A DNA stretch of 64,000 bases from Bradyrhizobium embrapense (GCF_001189235.2 NZ_LFIP02000003.1:62001-126000); one strand, 5' to 3'; shown: positions 35,851 to 45,029, numbered from the stretch's first letter. Program-made: numbers and translations. The notes: generated by a model not told the origin, from the letters alone.

Positions 35851-35857
35851 TGCGCCG

Positions 35858-37063
35858 TTACTGCGAGACCAGCTCGCAGCCGCCCTCGCCGAGCGGGCGG
35901 AACGCCTGTTCCGCGGGTATCGTCGCGACGATGTCGTAGTAGTCCCATCGTCGGTTCGAGGCTGCCGGTGTCTTGACGCGCGCCAGGTACATGTCGTGCA
36001 CGAACTGGCCGTCTGGGCGCACCGTGCCGCGCGCGAACGCGTCGGCAACGGGCAATTCGCGTATCTTGGCTGCGACGGCAAGGCCATCGTCGGAATTTGC
36101 GGCCTGAACCGCGCGCAGGTAGTGACGCACGGCCGAATAAACTCCGGCTTGGGTCATGGTCGGCATCCGCCCAACCTTCTCAAAGAACTTGTTGGCCCAC
36201 GCCCGCGACTCGGCATCGCGATCCCAGTAGTATGCGGTCACGAACTGCAGGTTCTGCGCGGCTGCGAGGCCCATCGCGTCGACGTCGGTGAGGAATATGG
36301 TCGGTGCCGCCAATGCCTGCCCGCGGGTGATGCCGAATTCGGCGGCCTGCTTCACCGAATTGGTCATGTCGGCGCCGGCGTTGGCCAGCGCAATCACCTT
36401 GGCGCCGGACGCCTGCGCCTGCAGCAGCACCGAACCGAAGTCTGCGGTGTTGAGCGGGTGGCGTACCTCGCCGACTACCTTGCCGCCCCCGTTCTCGACT
36501 GCGCGGCGCATGTCGGCGGCGAAGGCGTGGCCGAACGAATAGTCCACTGCGATCAGAAACCAGCTGTCGAGCCTCTGCGCTGTGAGCGCCCGCGCGAGAC
36601 CGTAGCCGTTGGTATAGCTCGTGTAGACCCACTGGAATGAGGTCCGCGTACAGGCCTTGCCGGTGAAGTCCGAGGAGGCAGACGCGTTCAGCACGATCTT
36701 GTTGCGTTCCTTGGCGAGAGCGGTCACCGCGAAACCGACGCCGGAATTTGAAATGTCGGCGACGGCATCGACTTTCTCCGTGTCGAACCAGCGCCGCACG
36801 ATGCCAAGCCCGATGTCCGGCTTGTTCTGGTGATCGGCCGAGACGATCTCGACCGGCACGCCGCCGATGCTGTTGGCGAATTCCTCTGCCGCCATCTTGG
36901 CCGCGACGACCGAGCCTTCGCCGCCGAGATCGGCATAGGCGCCGGAGCGGTCATTGAGGACGCCGATGCGGATCACATGGTCGGACATCGCGGCGTGCGC
37001 GACGGGAATGTGCAGCAGCGTCGCGGTCATGGCCGCGCATAGGGTCCTGAGAGTGGTTGTCAT
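35858..37063 (-). CDS. ABC transporter substrate-binding protein, branched-chain amino-acid type (orphan)
   Basis: A 401-residue periplasmic protein. Signal peptide about 1-25 (TLCAAMTATLLHIPVAHAA); mature start DHVIRIGVLNDRSGAYADLG, then GEGSVVAAKMAAEEF, IVSADHQNKPDIG and FAVTALAKERNKIVLNASAS, as in Liv-type proteins of the aliphatic-amide/aromatic-acid group. No permease or ATPase gene adjoins it. It is divergent from an XRE-cupin regulator gene, with AT-rich palindromes between. Confidence 0.86.
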   Translation of the reverse strand: MTTTLRTLCAAMTATLLHIPVAHAAMSDHVIRIGVLNDRSGAYADLGGEGSVVAAKMAAEEFANSIGGVPVEIVSADHQNKPDIGLGIVRRWFDTEKVDAVADISNSGVGFAVTALAKERNKIVLNASASSDFTGKACTRTSFQWVYTSYTNGYGLARALTAQRLDSWFLIAVDYSFGHAFAADMRRAVENGGGKVVGEVRHPLNTADFGSVLLQAQASGAKVIALANAGADMTNSVKQAAEFGITRGQALAAPTIFLTDVDAMGLAAAQNLQFVTAYYWDRDAESRAWANKFFEKVGRMPTMTQAGVYSAVRHYLRAVQAANSDDGLAVAAKIRELPVADAFARGTVRPDGQFVHDMYLARVKTPAASNRRWDYYDIVATIPAEQAFRPLGEGGCELVSQ

Positions 37064-37119
37064 GGTCGGGGGTTCCTCCGGGGGCGTCTTGTTTGCCGTT
37101 CGGCTTTGTTGCGTGGTAC

Positions 37120-37209
37120 GCAAATTTGCTTGTGCTCGACGCGGAGAGCCGTAGGCATCTCTAGCAGTTTCGGCGCGGGCCACAATGTAAATTGCTTATA
37201 GAGCAATTT
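37120..37209. promoter_or_regulatory. AT-rich divergent promoter with GCAATTT-type palindromes
   Basis: AAATTGCT-TATAG-AGCAATTT (37189-37209) is a perfect dyad, and GCAAATTTGC (37120-37129) is a shorter one; GCAAATT recurs at 37223-37229. They are probably operators of the XRE-cupin regulator encoded just downstream, controlling both directions. Confidence 0.5.
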
Positions 37210-37248
37210 TTATTGACAGAGAAGCAAATTAGAGAGAGGGTCGGAGCA

Positions 37249-37908
37249 ATGAAAACGCAGGACGAGACGCTGGCGAGGCTTGGAGCACGCATTCGCTCGC
37301 TGCGGGAGGAGCGTGGCATGAAGCTGAAGGATCTGGCCGACAGCACCGGGCTGTCCGATGCCTTCGTGTCGCGCCTCGAGCGTGGGCAGGTGTCGAGCTC
37401 CGTTGCCAATCTGATCCAGATCGCGCAGGCGCTCGACATCGGCGTCAGCGAGTTGTTCGCCGCGCCGCAGGACCAGTCGCGCAGCCACGTCACGCTGCAT
37501 CGCCATGGTGACGATGGCGAAGACCAGAGCATCCCGAGCACCGGTTACCGCTGGCGATTGTTCGCGGGCGGCATGCCGAACGATGACCTCGAGGTATTTC
37601 ACCTCTCGTTCCCGCGCAAGAACCGGATGGACCTGATGGTGTCTCATCCGGGGCAGGAATACTGCTACGTGATCAGCGGTCGCATCCGCTTTCACGTCGG
37701 CGCCGAGGTGTTCGATCTTTCGCCCGGTGAAGGCATTTTTCTCAACTCCGAGCTGCCGCACCGCGCCGACAACATCAGTGAGGACGAAGCCCGCATCCTG
37801 ATGGTGGTCGCGAAGTCGCCGCAGAAGGTCGAGCATTTCGACTGGTGGCGCGTGCCGAGCGCCGCCGCCCCACCTCGATCACCCAAGAGCAAGCCCCAAG
37901 GAGACTGA
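37249..37908 (+). CDS. XRE-family regulator with C-terminal cupin domain
   Basis: A 219-residue two-domain regulator (SutR/PuuR-like layout). HTH at about 11-65: LGARIRSLREERGMKLKDLA, DSTGLSDAFVSRLERGQVS. The cupin domain at about 120-200 has HPGQEYCYVISGRIRFHVG and DLSPGEGIFLNSELPHRADN, with metal- or ligand-binding His. Such proteins sense a small molecule and control the adjacent gene set. ATG 37249 follows a GGAGC site; an upstream start at 37192 would overlap the operator. Confidence 0.87.
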   Translation: MKTQDETLARLGARIRSLREERGMKLKDLADSTGLSDAFVSRLERGQVSSSVANLIQIAQALDIGVSELFAAPQDQSRSHVTLHRHGDDGEDQSIPSTGYRWRLFAGGMPNDDLEVFHLSFPRKNRMDLMVSHPGQEYCYVISGRIRFHVGAEVFDLSPGEGIFLNSELPHRADNISEDEARILMVVAKSPQKVEHFDWWRVPSAAAPPRSPKSKPQGD

Positions 37909-37911
37909 TCC

Positions 37912-38349
37912 ATGCAGACCGCAACCGCGACCGGCAGGCACCTGCCGTATGAGGCGAAGCACATCGACGATGTGGAGTGGGAGACCATCCGCTGGCCCGG
38001 CGAGACCGGCAAGATGCTGTTCCACCCGCGGCCGGAGCGGCCGACCGAGCCGAACGCGGGCATCCTGCGGCTGGAGCCGGGCGCGCATCATCCGATCCAC
38101 AATCACGAATTCGCGCAGGTCTGGTACATCCTGAGCGGCGAATTCCGGATCGACGACAATGTCTACACGCAGGGCACGATGATCTTTCATCCGGACCCGC
38201 ATTTCGAAGGCAAGTTCGAGACCGCGACCGGCGGTGATATCCTGATCGTGCAGTATCCCGGTCCGACCACCGGCGGGCGGCCGATCTATGCGGGGCGCTT
38301 CAACATGGAGCAGCGCCGCGACATCTCCGAAGAACGCACCGATCTCTGA
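37912..38349 (+). CDS. Cupin-domain protein
   Basis: A 145-residue single-domain cupin. Motif 1: LEPGAHHPIHNHEFAQVWYI with three histidines, motif 2: TQGTMIFHPDPHFEG. The metal-binding set suggests an enzyme (dioxygenase, isomerase or lyase) or an anchor for an oxyanion ligand. It lies three bases after the regulator gene and 26 before the alcohol dehydrogenase gene, so the three form an operon. Confidence 0.8.
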   Translation: MQTATATGRHLPYEAKHIDDVEWETIRWPGETGKMLFHPRPERPTEPNAGILRLEPGAHHPIHNHEFAQVWYILSGEFRIDDNVYTQGTMIFHPDPHFEGKFETATGGDILIVQYPGPTTGGRPIYAGRFNMEQRRDISEERTDL

Positions 38350-38375
38350 TCGATCGACGCAACGGACGACTGGCC

Positions 38376-39503
38376 ATGGCGCTGATCACCTATCTGACCA
38401 CCATTCGCTTCGGCTTCGGCGAGGCGGATGCGCTCGGCGACGAGATCGCAGCGCTCGGTATCCGTCGGCCGATGCTCATCACCGACCGCGGCATCGTCGC
38501 GGCCGGCCTGGCGGAGCGCGTGAACGCCCCGCTCGGCACTGCGCCTGTCGTGTTCGACGCGACGCCGCCGAACCCGACCGAGCGCGCGACGCTGCAGGCG
38601 CTCGCACGCTATCGCGAGGCCGGATGCGACGGCCTCGTCGCGCTCGGTGGTGGCTCGCCGATCGATCTCGCCAAGGCGGTGGCGCTGCTCGCCACCCATG
38701 CCGGTCCGCTGGCGCAATATGCCGCGATCGACGGCGGCGTCGCGCGGATCACCGCCGCCGTCGCGCCGGTGATCGCGATTCCGACCACTGCCGGCACCGG
38801 AAGTGAGGTCGGTCGCGCGGCCCTCATCACGCTCGGGGACGGCCGCAAGGTCGGCCTGATCAGTCCGCATCTGATCCCGGCGCGTGCCATCTGCGATCCG
38901 CTGCTGACGCTCGGCCTGCCGCCGGCAATGACGGCCGCAACCGGCATGGACGCACTGTCGCATTGCGTCGAGACTTTTCTGTCGCCGCGCTTCAATCCAC
39001 CAGCGGATGCGATTGCGCTCGATGGCGCCGCGCGCATCGTCGGCCATCTCAAACAGGCCGTGACGGCGGGCGATGACCGCGACGCCCGCGCCGAAGTGAT
39101 GATGGGCGCGCTGCAGGGCGGCCTGTGCTTCCAGAAGGGCCTTGGCGCGGTGCACGGGTTGTCGCACGCGCTTGGCAACCTCGCGTCGCCGAGCCTGCAT
39201 CACGGCACACTCAATGCGGTGCTGATGCCTGCCGTGATGCGCTACAATGGTCCGGCGATCGCGGCCAGGCTGCCGCGGCTGCGGCTGGCGCTCGGTCTGG
39301 CTGATGATGCCGACATCGCCGCGTTCTTCGATGCGCTCAATGCCGAGCTCAATCTGCCGCGCGGCCTGCGTGCCATGGGTGTGCCGGCCTCGGTGTTGGA
39401 CGACATGGCGGAGAAGGCGGCGAAGGATCATTCCACCGCCACCAATCCGCGTCCGGTGGATGCCGACGGCTATCGCGCCATTTTCCAGGCGGCCTGGGAG
39501 TGA
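38376..39503 (+). CDS. Iron-containing alcohol dehydrogenase
   Basis: A 375-residue group III dehydrogenase. NAD-binding GGGSPIDLAKAVALLATH, IPTTAGTGSEVGRAALIT, metal ligands in MTAATGMDALSHCVETFLSP and GAVHGLSHALGNLASP. Members oxidise short alcohols or diols or reduce maleylacetate; the substrate is not readable. Last gene of the XRE-cupin operon. Confidence 0.87.
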   Translation: MALITYLTTIRFGFGEADALGDEIAALGIRRPMLITDRGIVAAGLAERVNAPLGTAPVVFDATPPNPTERATLQALARYREAGCDGLVALGGGSPIDLAKAVALLATHAGPLAQYAAIDGGVARITAAVAPVIAIPTTAGTGSEVGRAALITLGDGRKVGLISPHLIPARAICDPLLTLGLPPAMTAATGMDALSHCVETFLSPRFNPPADAIALDGAARIVGHLKQAVTAGDDRDARAEVMMGALQGGLCFQKGLGAVHGLSHALGNLASPSLHHGTLNAVLMPAVMRYNGPAIAARLPRLRLALGLADDADIAAFFDALNAELNLPRGLRAMGVPASVLDDMAEKAAKDHSTATNPRPVDADGYRAIFQAAWE

Positions 39504-39581
39504 ATAGAGCGCAGCGATGATTCTGGCCGGCGATGCCGAACGGCTCCATCGCCGCAGCGCACGTGGGTCCCAGAGCCAAGG

Positions 39582-39604
39582 TTCTGGTGCGAAACTGTTG
39601 CGGT
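39582..39604 (+). repeat. Direct repeat copy 1 flanking the Csu pilus operon
   Basis: TTCTGGTGCGAAACTG followed by TTGCGGT; 22 of its 23 bases recur at 45030-45052. It lies in the 201-base gap before the Csu genes. Its core is itself a tandem of CTGGTGCG-type octamers spaced by AAA, as in recombinase arm sites, but this is inference. Confidence 0.6.
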
Positions 39605-39704
39605 CATCGGCGTTCGAAATTGAAAGAGTTGGACATCTGCTGCGATCGGCGATGTGTCGATTTTAACCTTCGGATCTTCAAGCCGATAATCCGGGAAGGT
39701 CGGG

Positions 39705-40697
39705 CTAGAAGGTCACGGTGACGACGATGGTGTCGGCGTAGGCTCCTGGAGGGGGCGAGATTTGCGGTGGAACGCGCCCATAGACTGAAACGTTCTGGTT
39801 CAACGCTGTTCCTGTGCCAAGCACGCAGGTACTGGCGCCGGAAGTGCAGGTCGTGGCGGATGTCGTACTCGTCCAGGCACCGGTCCGCGCCGCATCTGTA
39901 TAAAGATTATAGTTGATGAAGCTGGAGTTTGCCTGCATGCGCCGCTGGCTGCCGCTTGCGTGTAGTCCGTTGTCGAGGCCGATCGAGTAGGGGGTCGTAT
40001 TGGTGCACTTCACCGAAATCGTCCCAACGCCGTCAATATTCGACGTCAACAGCGAAGCGTTACCGAAGTTGAGCGGCGTGGTCGAAACAATGCAATTTCC
40101 GGCGATTGTCGCCGTCCATGGTGAGGAGCCTGCATTTGTCGTCGTTCCCGGGTTCGACGAACAATTCGGGCTTGTAAGAAGGTAGGCCGCGTAGGCGACG
40201 ACCGGAGAGTTCGTACTCCAGACGTAGGTCCCAGGTATCGTTGCCTGTTGATTGGCGAGGAAGCGTCCATAAACGGTCAGGCTTTGTTGCGCGGGCCCGC
40301 CCAAAAGAGGAAGGCTGAGATTGATGCTGACGCCACCGGAGCCATACGCGGTGGTTCCGTATCCCCAGGATCCCCAGACCTGCGTGCGCCCGGAATCCGA
40401 ATAGAGCTCGTGCATTGCCGTATTCGCTCCACTTCCCAGCGATCGAACCGAGCTGCTGCTGTTGGGCGCCCCCTGGTTGAATTGCACACACGCATTGACC
40501 GTGCAGCCGAGCGCGCAGCCGCTGCATGTTACGGTAAATGTCGAAGTCGTATCGACGGCGCCGCCCGCCAGAATGTCGACAGATCCGTAGTTGCCGGACG
40601 CCGAGGTAACGGAGCAGCTTTGGGCGTGGGCCGAAAACGATGCCGCAAATTGCAGGAGCAAGGCGAAGAGCAAAGTTCGCTTTGAGCCGATGACCAC
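39705..40697 (-). CDS. Csu-type pilus tip protein with two spore-coat-U domains
   Basis: A 330-residue secreted protein, signal peptide about 1-25 (LLFALLLQFAASFSAHAQ). Two spore-coat-U (SCPU) domains: the first begins CSVTSASGNYGSVDILAG, the second GNCIVSTTPLNFGNASLL; the second carries the typical GLHASGSQRRMQ and YNLYTDAARTGAW. Both end in the beta-strand pattern of a donor-strand pilin (ADTIVVTVTF). Two-domain SCPU proteins at the end of Csu operons act as the tip adhesin (CsuE-like). Last gene of the minus-strand operon. Confidence 0.85.
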   Translation of the reverse strand: MVIGSKRTLLFALLLQFAASFSAHAQSCSVTSASGNYGSVDILAGGAVDTTSTFTVTCSGCALGCTVNACVQFNQGAPNSSSSVRSLGSGANTAMHELYSDSGRTQVWGSWGYGTTAYGSGGVSINLSLPLLGGPAQQSLTVYGRFLANQQATIPGTYVWSTNSPVVAYAAYLLTSPNCSSNPGTTTNAGSSPWTATIAGNCIVSTTPLNFGNASLLTSNIDGVGTISVKCTNTTPYSIGLDNGLHASGSQRRMQANSSFINYNLYTDAARTGAWTSTTSATTCTSGASTCVLGTGTALNQNVSVYGRVPPQISPPPGAYADTIVVTVTF

Positions 40698-40785
40698 GAT
40701 TTCGATCTCACAATGCGCGTTGGTCGGAACGAATGATCGAGGGAGATTGACGTCCGAAGACGCTGTTTACGCATGAATGACTGCA

Positions 40786-43257
40786 TCATCGGCACGCGAC
40801 GCCAGGAATCCGGACCTGTTCGCCGGGCCTCGGAACAAACGCAAACGTTGCGTGGCAGCGCATGCCAGCTAACTCGATTTCGGCTTCGTTCATTGACGAT
40901 AGCCCCTTGATATAGGCCTGTCCGTCGTAGCCTACGACAAACCCGCCTCCGCCAGTCATCTGGCCGACGGCCCCGGCCGGCAGAACGCGATTGTCAGGCC
41001 CGACAAAGGTAACCAGCGCAGCCGTGGTCTCCTTGCGGACGTCGAATCTGACGAGCATCCCGGCGCGATCGGCCGGAGCGACGATGTCATGTGTCGTCGC
41101 TGCTTCGTCGTCGACCGGAAGGTTCGTCGGGTCGATCGCAATCTTGTTCTTCTGGTAGGACCGGAGCGTCGGGATCAGCAGCATGCCGCTGGAATCGGTG
41201 ACACCCGCCCGGCGGTTCTCGCTGAGGACCTCGACATCCGGCACGCCAGTCGCGACCACCGCGAAACTGTCATCGATCCAGTTCGAAAGGAAAACGCCAC
41301 CCCCCATGGTCGTGATCGACCCACGCAGTTCCAGTGATCCCACGCTGCCGGATCCGGCCTGGCTTGCGCCTGCCTGGATGGTGCCGTAGCTCGACCTGTA
41401 GGAAGCCGTTGCCTCCCGGTACCTCGATGAGCCTTCGGAATCGTGGATGCGCCAGCCGTAGCTGCCGGGCTCCGGCCCAAGCGACTTGACGGCATCGACG
41501 GTGCCGGTTGTACCGCCCCGTCCACTCGAAACCCCGGTCGTAACAGAAGCTGAGTCGCCAAAAGGGATGCTCAAACCGGCGAACACGCCGGTATTTCTTT
41601 TGGCACGAAAATCGTGGAAGACGGTGGAGAATATCGACGCATTGTAGGGCAACGTACGCGAGTAAGAGGCCGTCACGATATTGGAACGATGGCCTGAGTC
41701 ATCGCGCAGACCGACAAAGCTTGCACTCAGGCTGGCCCGGGGGTCGAACGGCATCGGAGCGCTGAAAGTGATGCGATCGAGTGCGACCGGCGCACGGGCG
41801 CTGCCATAGATGCCGGTCACATAGGCAAACGAGTTCGACAACGAGGCAATACTGCCGGGCAGGTAGTTGAACAGACCGTTCAGATTTTGCAGGCCCCCGT
41901 TCAACGCCACGATGTTTTGCAATCTTGCGGTCACCGAGGCAAGGTCGTCATAGGTGCCGAAGGTGTGCTGCGAACTCGCCGAAATGCTCACGCCGAAGAG
42001 CCGCGTCTCATAGGAAGCGTAGCTCTGCAGACCGCGGTTCGTGCCGCTTCCGCTGCCGGCCAAGGCCACGGCGGCGACACCGATCGTCCCGGTCCTGAAG
42101 ATACCGCCGATGCCACCATTGATCACGCCAGCTCCGCCTTCGACGTGCGCCTCTGCCGTCAAGCCATCGTAGATACCTCGTCGCAGGGTCGCAGAGCCGA
42201 CCGGCGAGCCGATGTAGACGTCACTGCTCGAGCCGTAGGACAGCCGCGGCAATCCGCCCTCCACCGACCAGCTGCTCAGCCCGGGCGCAAGCAGGCTCGA
42301 GGTCGCATAAAACGGCGCTGACGTCTGGATTTCGTGACCTGCGGAATCCCGCACCACGAGTTGCGTCGTACCGGCGCCGGAAATCAGCGGTACGTTGTTC
42401 ACGCTGAAAGGGCCGGACGCGACGTCCTGAGAAAATGTCTTGATGTTGTTGACATAGACATCGACGGTTGACGGCACTGCCGCGCTTCCGCCGATGGTCG
42501 CGAGCGGCGCGGTAATGAGATCGGGCCGCAGGGCAAAATCGCGCTGAGCCTGAAGGCCACCGATCCTGATCGGCCGCGACCAGGCCGGTCCACCGTTGAT
42601 CGTATCCCCAGCAACGTAGCCGATCATCCGGTCCTGGTCGGAATACTGGAAAGACGAATTCAGCCGTGTCGCCTGCGCAGGCTGCTGCGGACCAGTGCGG
42701 ACGATCGCCGACTGTTCGGCGGTGCCGTATGGCGAAAACGCCCGAGCATCGAGCAAAAGCGATGTGTTACCGACCCCGATCAATCGCGGGGTAGCTGCGT
42801 TACTGGTTGAACTCAACAGGTCATAATTCAGCACCGCACCGGGATCGGCCCGCGCCCTTGGCAGGTTCCCGCCGGAGCCGCCTGCGTCAAAGAGCTGCGG
42901 CTTGCGTCCGGCTTCGTCGACGGCAATGAATATCCGCTGTGTTCTCTCCTCATATCGATACTTTAGGGTCGGGATATCATCCAGTGCGATGATTTCGCCC
43001 AGTCGATGCGATGGGCCCGGTTGCAGGCCGAGGCTTTCAAGTTCCTCTACCGTTCCGCCGATACGGCCGTCGTCGAACCGCACGAATGATCCGATTGTTC
43101 GGGCTGGCATGGAGTTGATCACGACATCGAGTTGCAGATTTGTCTGGTTTTCTCCCGCGTGCGAACGCCCGGCACAGAGGACCATGCCGAGGAGTGCTAA
43201 GACGGACGCAAGCGTGGAGCCTCTTCTACCGCCGAGTAGGCGACTCAATAACCGCAT
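40786..43257 (-). CDS. Fimbrial outer-membrane usher (CsuD-like)
   Basis: An 823-residue usher. After a signal peptide (LASVLALLGMVLCAGRSHAG) come an N-terminal chaperone-binding domain, a long beta-barrel/plug region with VPSTVDVYVNNIKTFSQDV and PFSVNNVPLISGAGTTQLVV, and a C-terminal domain including AGMLVRFDVRKETTAALVTF. The short periplasmic ending AGMRCHATFAFVPRPGEQ is typical of the archaic sigma/Csu class. Its first codons overlap the chaperone gene by 32 bases. Confidence 0.9.
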   Translation of the reverse strand: MRLLSRLLGGRRGSTLASVLALLGMVLCAGRSHAGENQTNLQLDVVINSMPARTIGSFVRFDDGRIGGTVEELESLGLQPGPSHRLGEIIALDDIPTLKYRYEERTQRIFIAVDEAGRKPQLFDAGGSGGNLPRARADPGAVLNYDLLSSTSNAATPRLIGVGNTSLLLDARAFSPYGTAEQSAIVRTGPQQPAQATRLNSSFQYSDQDRMIGYVAGDTINGGPAWSRPIRIGGLQAQRDFALRPDLITAPLATIGGSAAVPSTVDVYVNNIKTFSQDVASGPFSVNNVPLISGAGTTQLVVRDSAGHEIQTSAPFYATSSLLAPGLSSWSVEGGLPRLSYGSSSDVYIGSPVGSATLRRGIYDGLTAEAHVEGGAGVINGGIGGIFRTGTIGVAAVALAGSGSGTNRGLQSYASYETRLFGVSISASSQHTFGTYDDLASVTARLQNIVALNGGLQNLNGLFNYLPGSIASLSNSFAYVTGIYGSARAPVALDRITFSAPMPFDPRASLSASFVGLRDDSGHRSNIVTASYSRTLPYNASIFSTVFHDFRAKRNTGVFAGLSIPFGDSASVTTGVSSGRGGTTGTVDAVKSLGPEPGSYGWRIHDSEGSSRYREATASYRSSYGTIQAGASQAGSGSVGSLELRGSITTMGGGVFLSNWIDDSFAVVATGVPDVEVLSENRRAGVTDSSGMLLIPTLRSYQKNKIAIDPTNLPVDDEAATTHDIVAPADRAGMLVRFDVRKETTAALVTFVGPDNRVLPAGAVGQMTGGGGFVVGYDGQAYIKGLSSMNEAEIELAGMRCHATFAFVPRPGEQVRIPGVACR

Positions 43258-43957
43258 GAGTCTGGCCCTTGTCCGTTTCCGCCGTGACAGAGATGGATCC
43301 GCCAGATCCGAAGCCGCGAGGATATTTCGGCGTGGCCCAACTCATGGAGGAATGTCCGAGGACGTAGCCGAGGAGACCGTTGCCAAAGGACAAGGTAGCT
43401 CCCGAAGAGTCCTTAAGCCGCAAGTTTGCGATGCGTAGCCGCTCGTCGCCGGCATTGCTGGTCACGACGGTCAGTTGGCCGGCTTCAGTACGGAGCGCCC
43501 AGGTAATTTGTGGCCGGCTGATCTCGCGACCACGAAAAAACGCCGGGATCGACTGTCGTACCAATAGATTGACGCTGCGACCTTGGCTGCCTCCTGCTCG
43601 CGGCAATTGGTCGACGATGACACGATAGCTTTCTTCGCCATTGACCGGCTGTTTCGACACCCGCACAACCCGCACGACGTAGTCTGAATGAGGTGTCATC
43701 CTGACGGCCGGAGGTGATGCTACCACATCGGTTGTCGGTTCAAGACTCTCCTTGCCGTCGGACTGCGACCAGCGAAGCACGCGGGTCTGGACCTCGACGT
43801 CGGCATCTTCGTCATTGCGCAGCGTCAAGGAAGCCGCCGCCGCCGGCGCATTCAGTTCCAGGAGAACCGGCTCAACGCGAAGCGCGGCGGCATGGGCAAC
43901 CTCCATGCATGCCAAGCTTGCGGCAAACGCGGCCAGCAGCGTCGGATTTTGATGCAT
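43226..43957 (-). CDS. Periplasmic pilus chaperone (CsuC-like)
   Basis: A 243-residue two-domain chaperone. Signal peptide MHQNPTLLAAFAASLACMEV...AHAA; then RVEPVLLELNAPAAAASLTL, the G1-strand region YRVIVDQLPRAGG, and a C-terminal ending in a short basic tail. The start ATG 43957 places the signal peptide at the N-terminus; the 33 residues upstream in the open frame are not expected. Confidence 0.85.
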   Translation of the reverse strand: MHQNPTLLAAFAASLACMEVAHAAALRVEPVLLELNAPAAAASLTLRNDEDADVEVQTRVLRWSQSDGKESLEPTTDVVASPPAVRMTPHSDYVVRVVRVSKQPVNGEESYRVIVDQLPRAGGSQGRSVNLLVRQSIPAFFRGREISRPQITWALRTEAGQLTVVTSNAGDERLRIANLRLKDSSGATLSFGNGLLGYVLGHSSMSWATPKYPRGFGSGGSISVTAETDKGQTHAVIESPTRR

Positions 43958-44030
43958 CGCGATGCCCAATCGATTTCGAAATCGTGCGCTTAAAAGGCTT
44001 TTCGTCGATACGCAGATGCAACGGAATAAC

Positions 44031-44048
44031 GGGCCGCTGCTGCGGCCC
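44031..44048 (-). terminator. Short hairpin after the major pilin gene
   Basis: GGGCCGC and GCGGCCC pair around a TGCT loop five bases after the pilin stop (minus strand). It has no strong T run and probably attenuates or stabilises, so the subunit is made in excess over chaperone and usher. Confidence 0.5.
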
Positions 44049-44052
44049 TTCT

Positions 44053-44577
44053 TCAATAGGTGATGGTCATGACCACCGTGTCCGTATAGGTGCCGGTGCT
44101 CGGTGCGGTGCCGGTAGCGGGAACGGTGCCGTAAATGTTGATCGTCTGCGCCGATCCGTTACCGGTGCCGAGAAAGCAGCCGTTCGTGGTCGTGCAGGCG
44201 GTGCTGCTGGTAGCCGTGGTCCAAGGGTTGGTATGGGCTGAATCAGTATAGAGATCGTAGTTGATAAAATTCCCGGCATTCGCCATCCGCCGCTGGCTGC
44301 CGGACACATTTGCTCCGTTGTCCATGGCGATGGAGTACGGACTGCCATTGGTGCAGGTGACCGAGACGGTTGTGCTGCCCGACTGCAAGGTGGTCGCGAG
44401 CGTTGTGCCGGACACGCTCCCGAAATTGAGCGTCGCAGCGTTGATTGTGCAAGACGCGGTGATGGTGATCTGAACGGTCAAATTTGCGGTCGATGTGCCG
44501 GCCTGGGCGGACGTTTGATAACCGGATGCCACGGCAACGAAGAGTGCGAACGCTCCCGTTCGCGCAGCCTGTCCCAT
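44053..44577 (-). CDS. Csu-type major pilin (spore-coat-U domain)
   Basis: A 174-residue secreted subunit. Signal peptide GAFALFVAVASGYQTSAQAG; one SCPU domain with ASCTINAATLNFGSVSG, SPYSIAMDNGANVSGSQRRM, YDLYTDSAHTNPW and the terminal strand TYTDTVVMTITY. Strong likeness to the second domain of the tip protein shows common origin. Start ATG 44577 is chosen for the signal peptide; an ATG at 44706 would add 43 residues. First gene of the operon. Confidence 0.85.
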   Translation of the reverse strand: MGQAARTGAFALFVAVASGYQTSAQAGTSTANLTVQITITASCTINAATLNFGSVSGTTLATTLQSGSTTVSVTCTNGSPYSIAMDNGANVSGSQRRMANAGNFINYDLYTDSAHTNPWTTATSSTACTTTNGCFLGTGNGSAQTINIYGTVPATGTAPSTGTYTDTVVMTITY

Positions 44578-44752
44578 TCGTCGCTTCAGCAAAGGTCCGC
44601 GGTCGTCGCGGATGCGAATCGTTCGACAAGGAGCGAAAACCCGGCGGGCCGCTCTCCTAGTCAGCCGGCAAACGTCTTCGGTATCTTCCAATGAATTCGT
44701 TTTCATCGCCAATTGTGCCCGGACACGCAGGCCATCGTCGTCAAACAAAAAA

Positions 44753-44773
44753 TCAAAATTGAGTAAATTTTGA
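44753..44773 (-). promoter_or_regulatory. AT-rich dyad upstream of the Csu operon
   Basis: TCAAAATT-GAGTA-AATTTTGA is a perfect 8-base-arm dyad in an otherwise GC-rich stretch, 176 bases before the pilin start. A regulator site or promoter for the pilus operon is likely. Confidence 0.4.
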
Positions 44774-44902
44774 ATGAGCGAAAGCTTCGCCGGGCCTGAT
44801 CGAACTATCGACAACTATGGCCCCATCAAAAACTATAATGGTCGGCAAAGTCGGCCGGCGGATTCAGAGCTTGGGGCTCAGTCCGCCACCCTCTGAACTC
44901 GC

Positions 44903-44954
44903 TGGTGGGCCCGGCAGGACTCGAACCTGCAACCAGACCGTTATGAGCGGCCGG
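44903..44954 (-). other. 3' half of a CAT-anticodon tRNA (probable attachment-site scar)
   Basis: Read on the minus strand, 52 bases form the anticodon arm GGCCG-CTCATAA-CGGTC, variable loop TGGTT, T-arm GCAGG-TTCGAGT-CCTGC, acceptor strand CGGGCCC, A73 and encoded CCA. The matching 5' half (it should start GGGCCCG with a D-arm) is missing; unrelated sequence begins right after 44954. This is the usual trace of an element that integrated at a tRNA 3' end. The anticodon fits elongator Met or Ile2 (AUA). Confidence 0.75.
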
Positions 44955-45029
44955 AAAAGGGATGCTGCCGTTGATTTTTCAGCATTTTTTGTGATGTTTG
45001 GCCGCGTTTATCGCTCTTGGAGGGATCGT

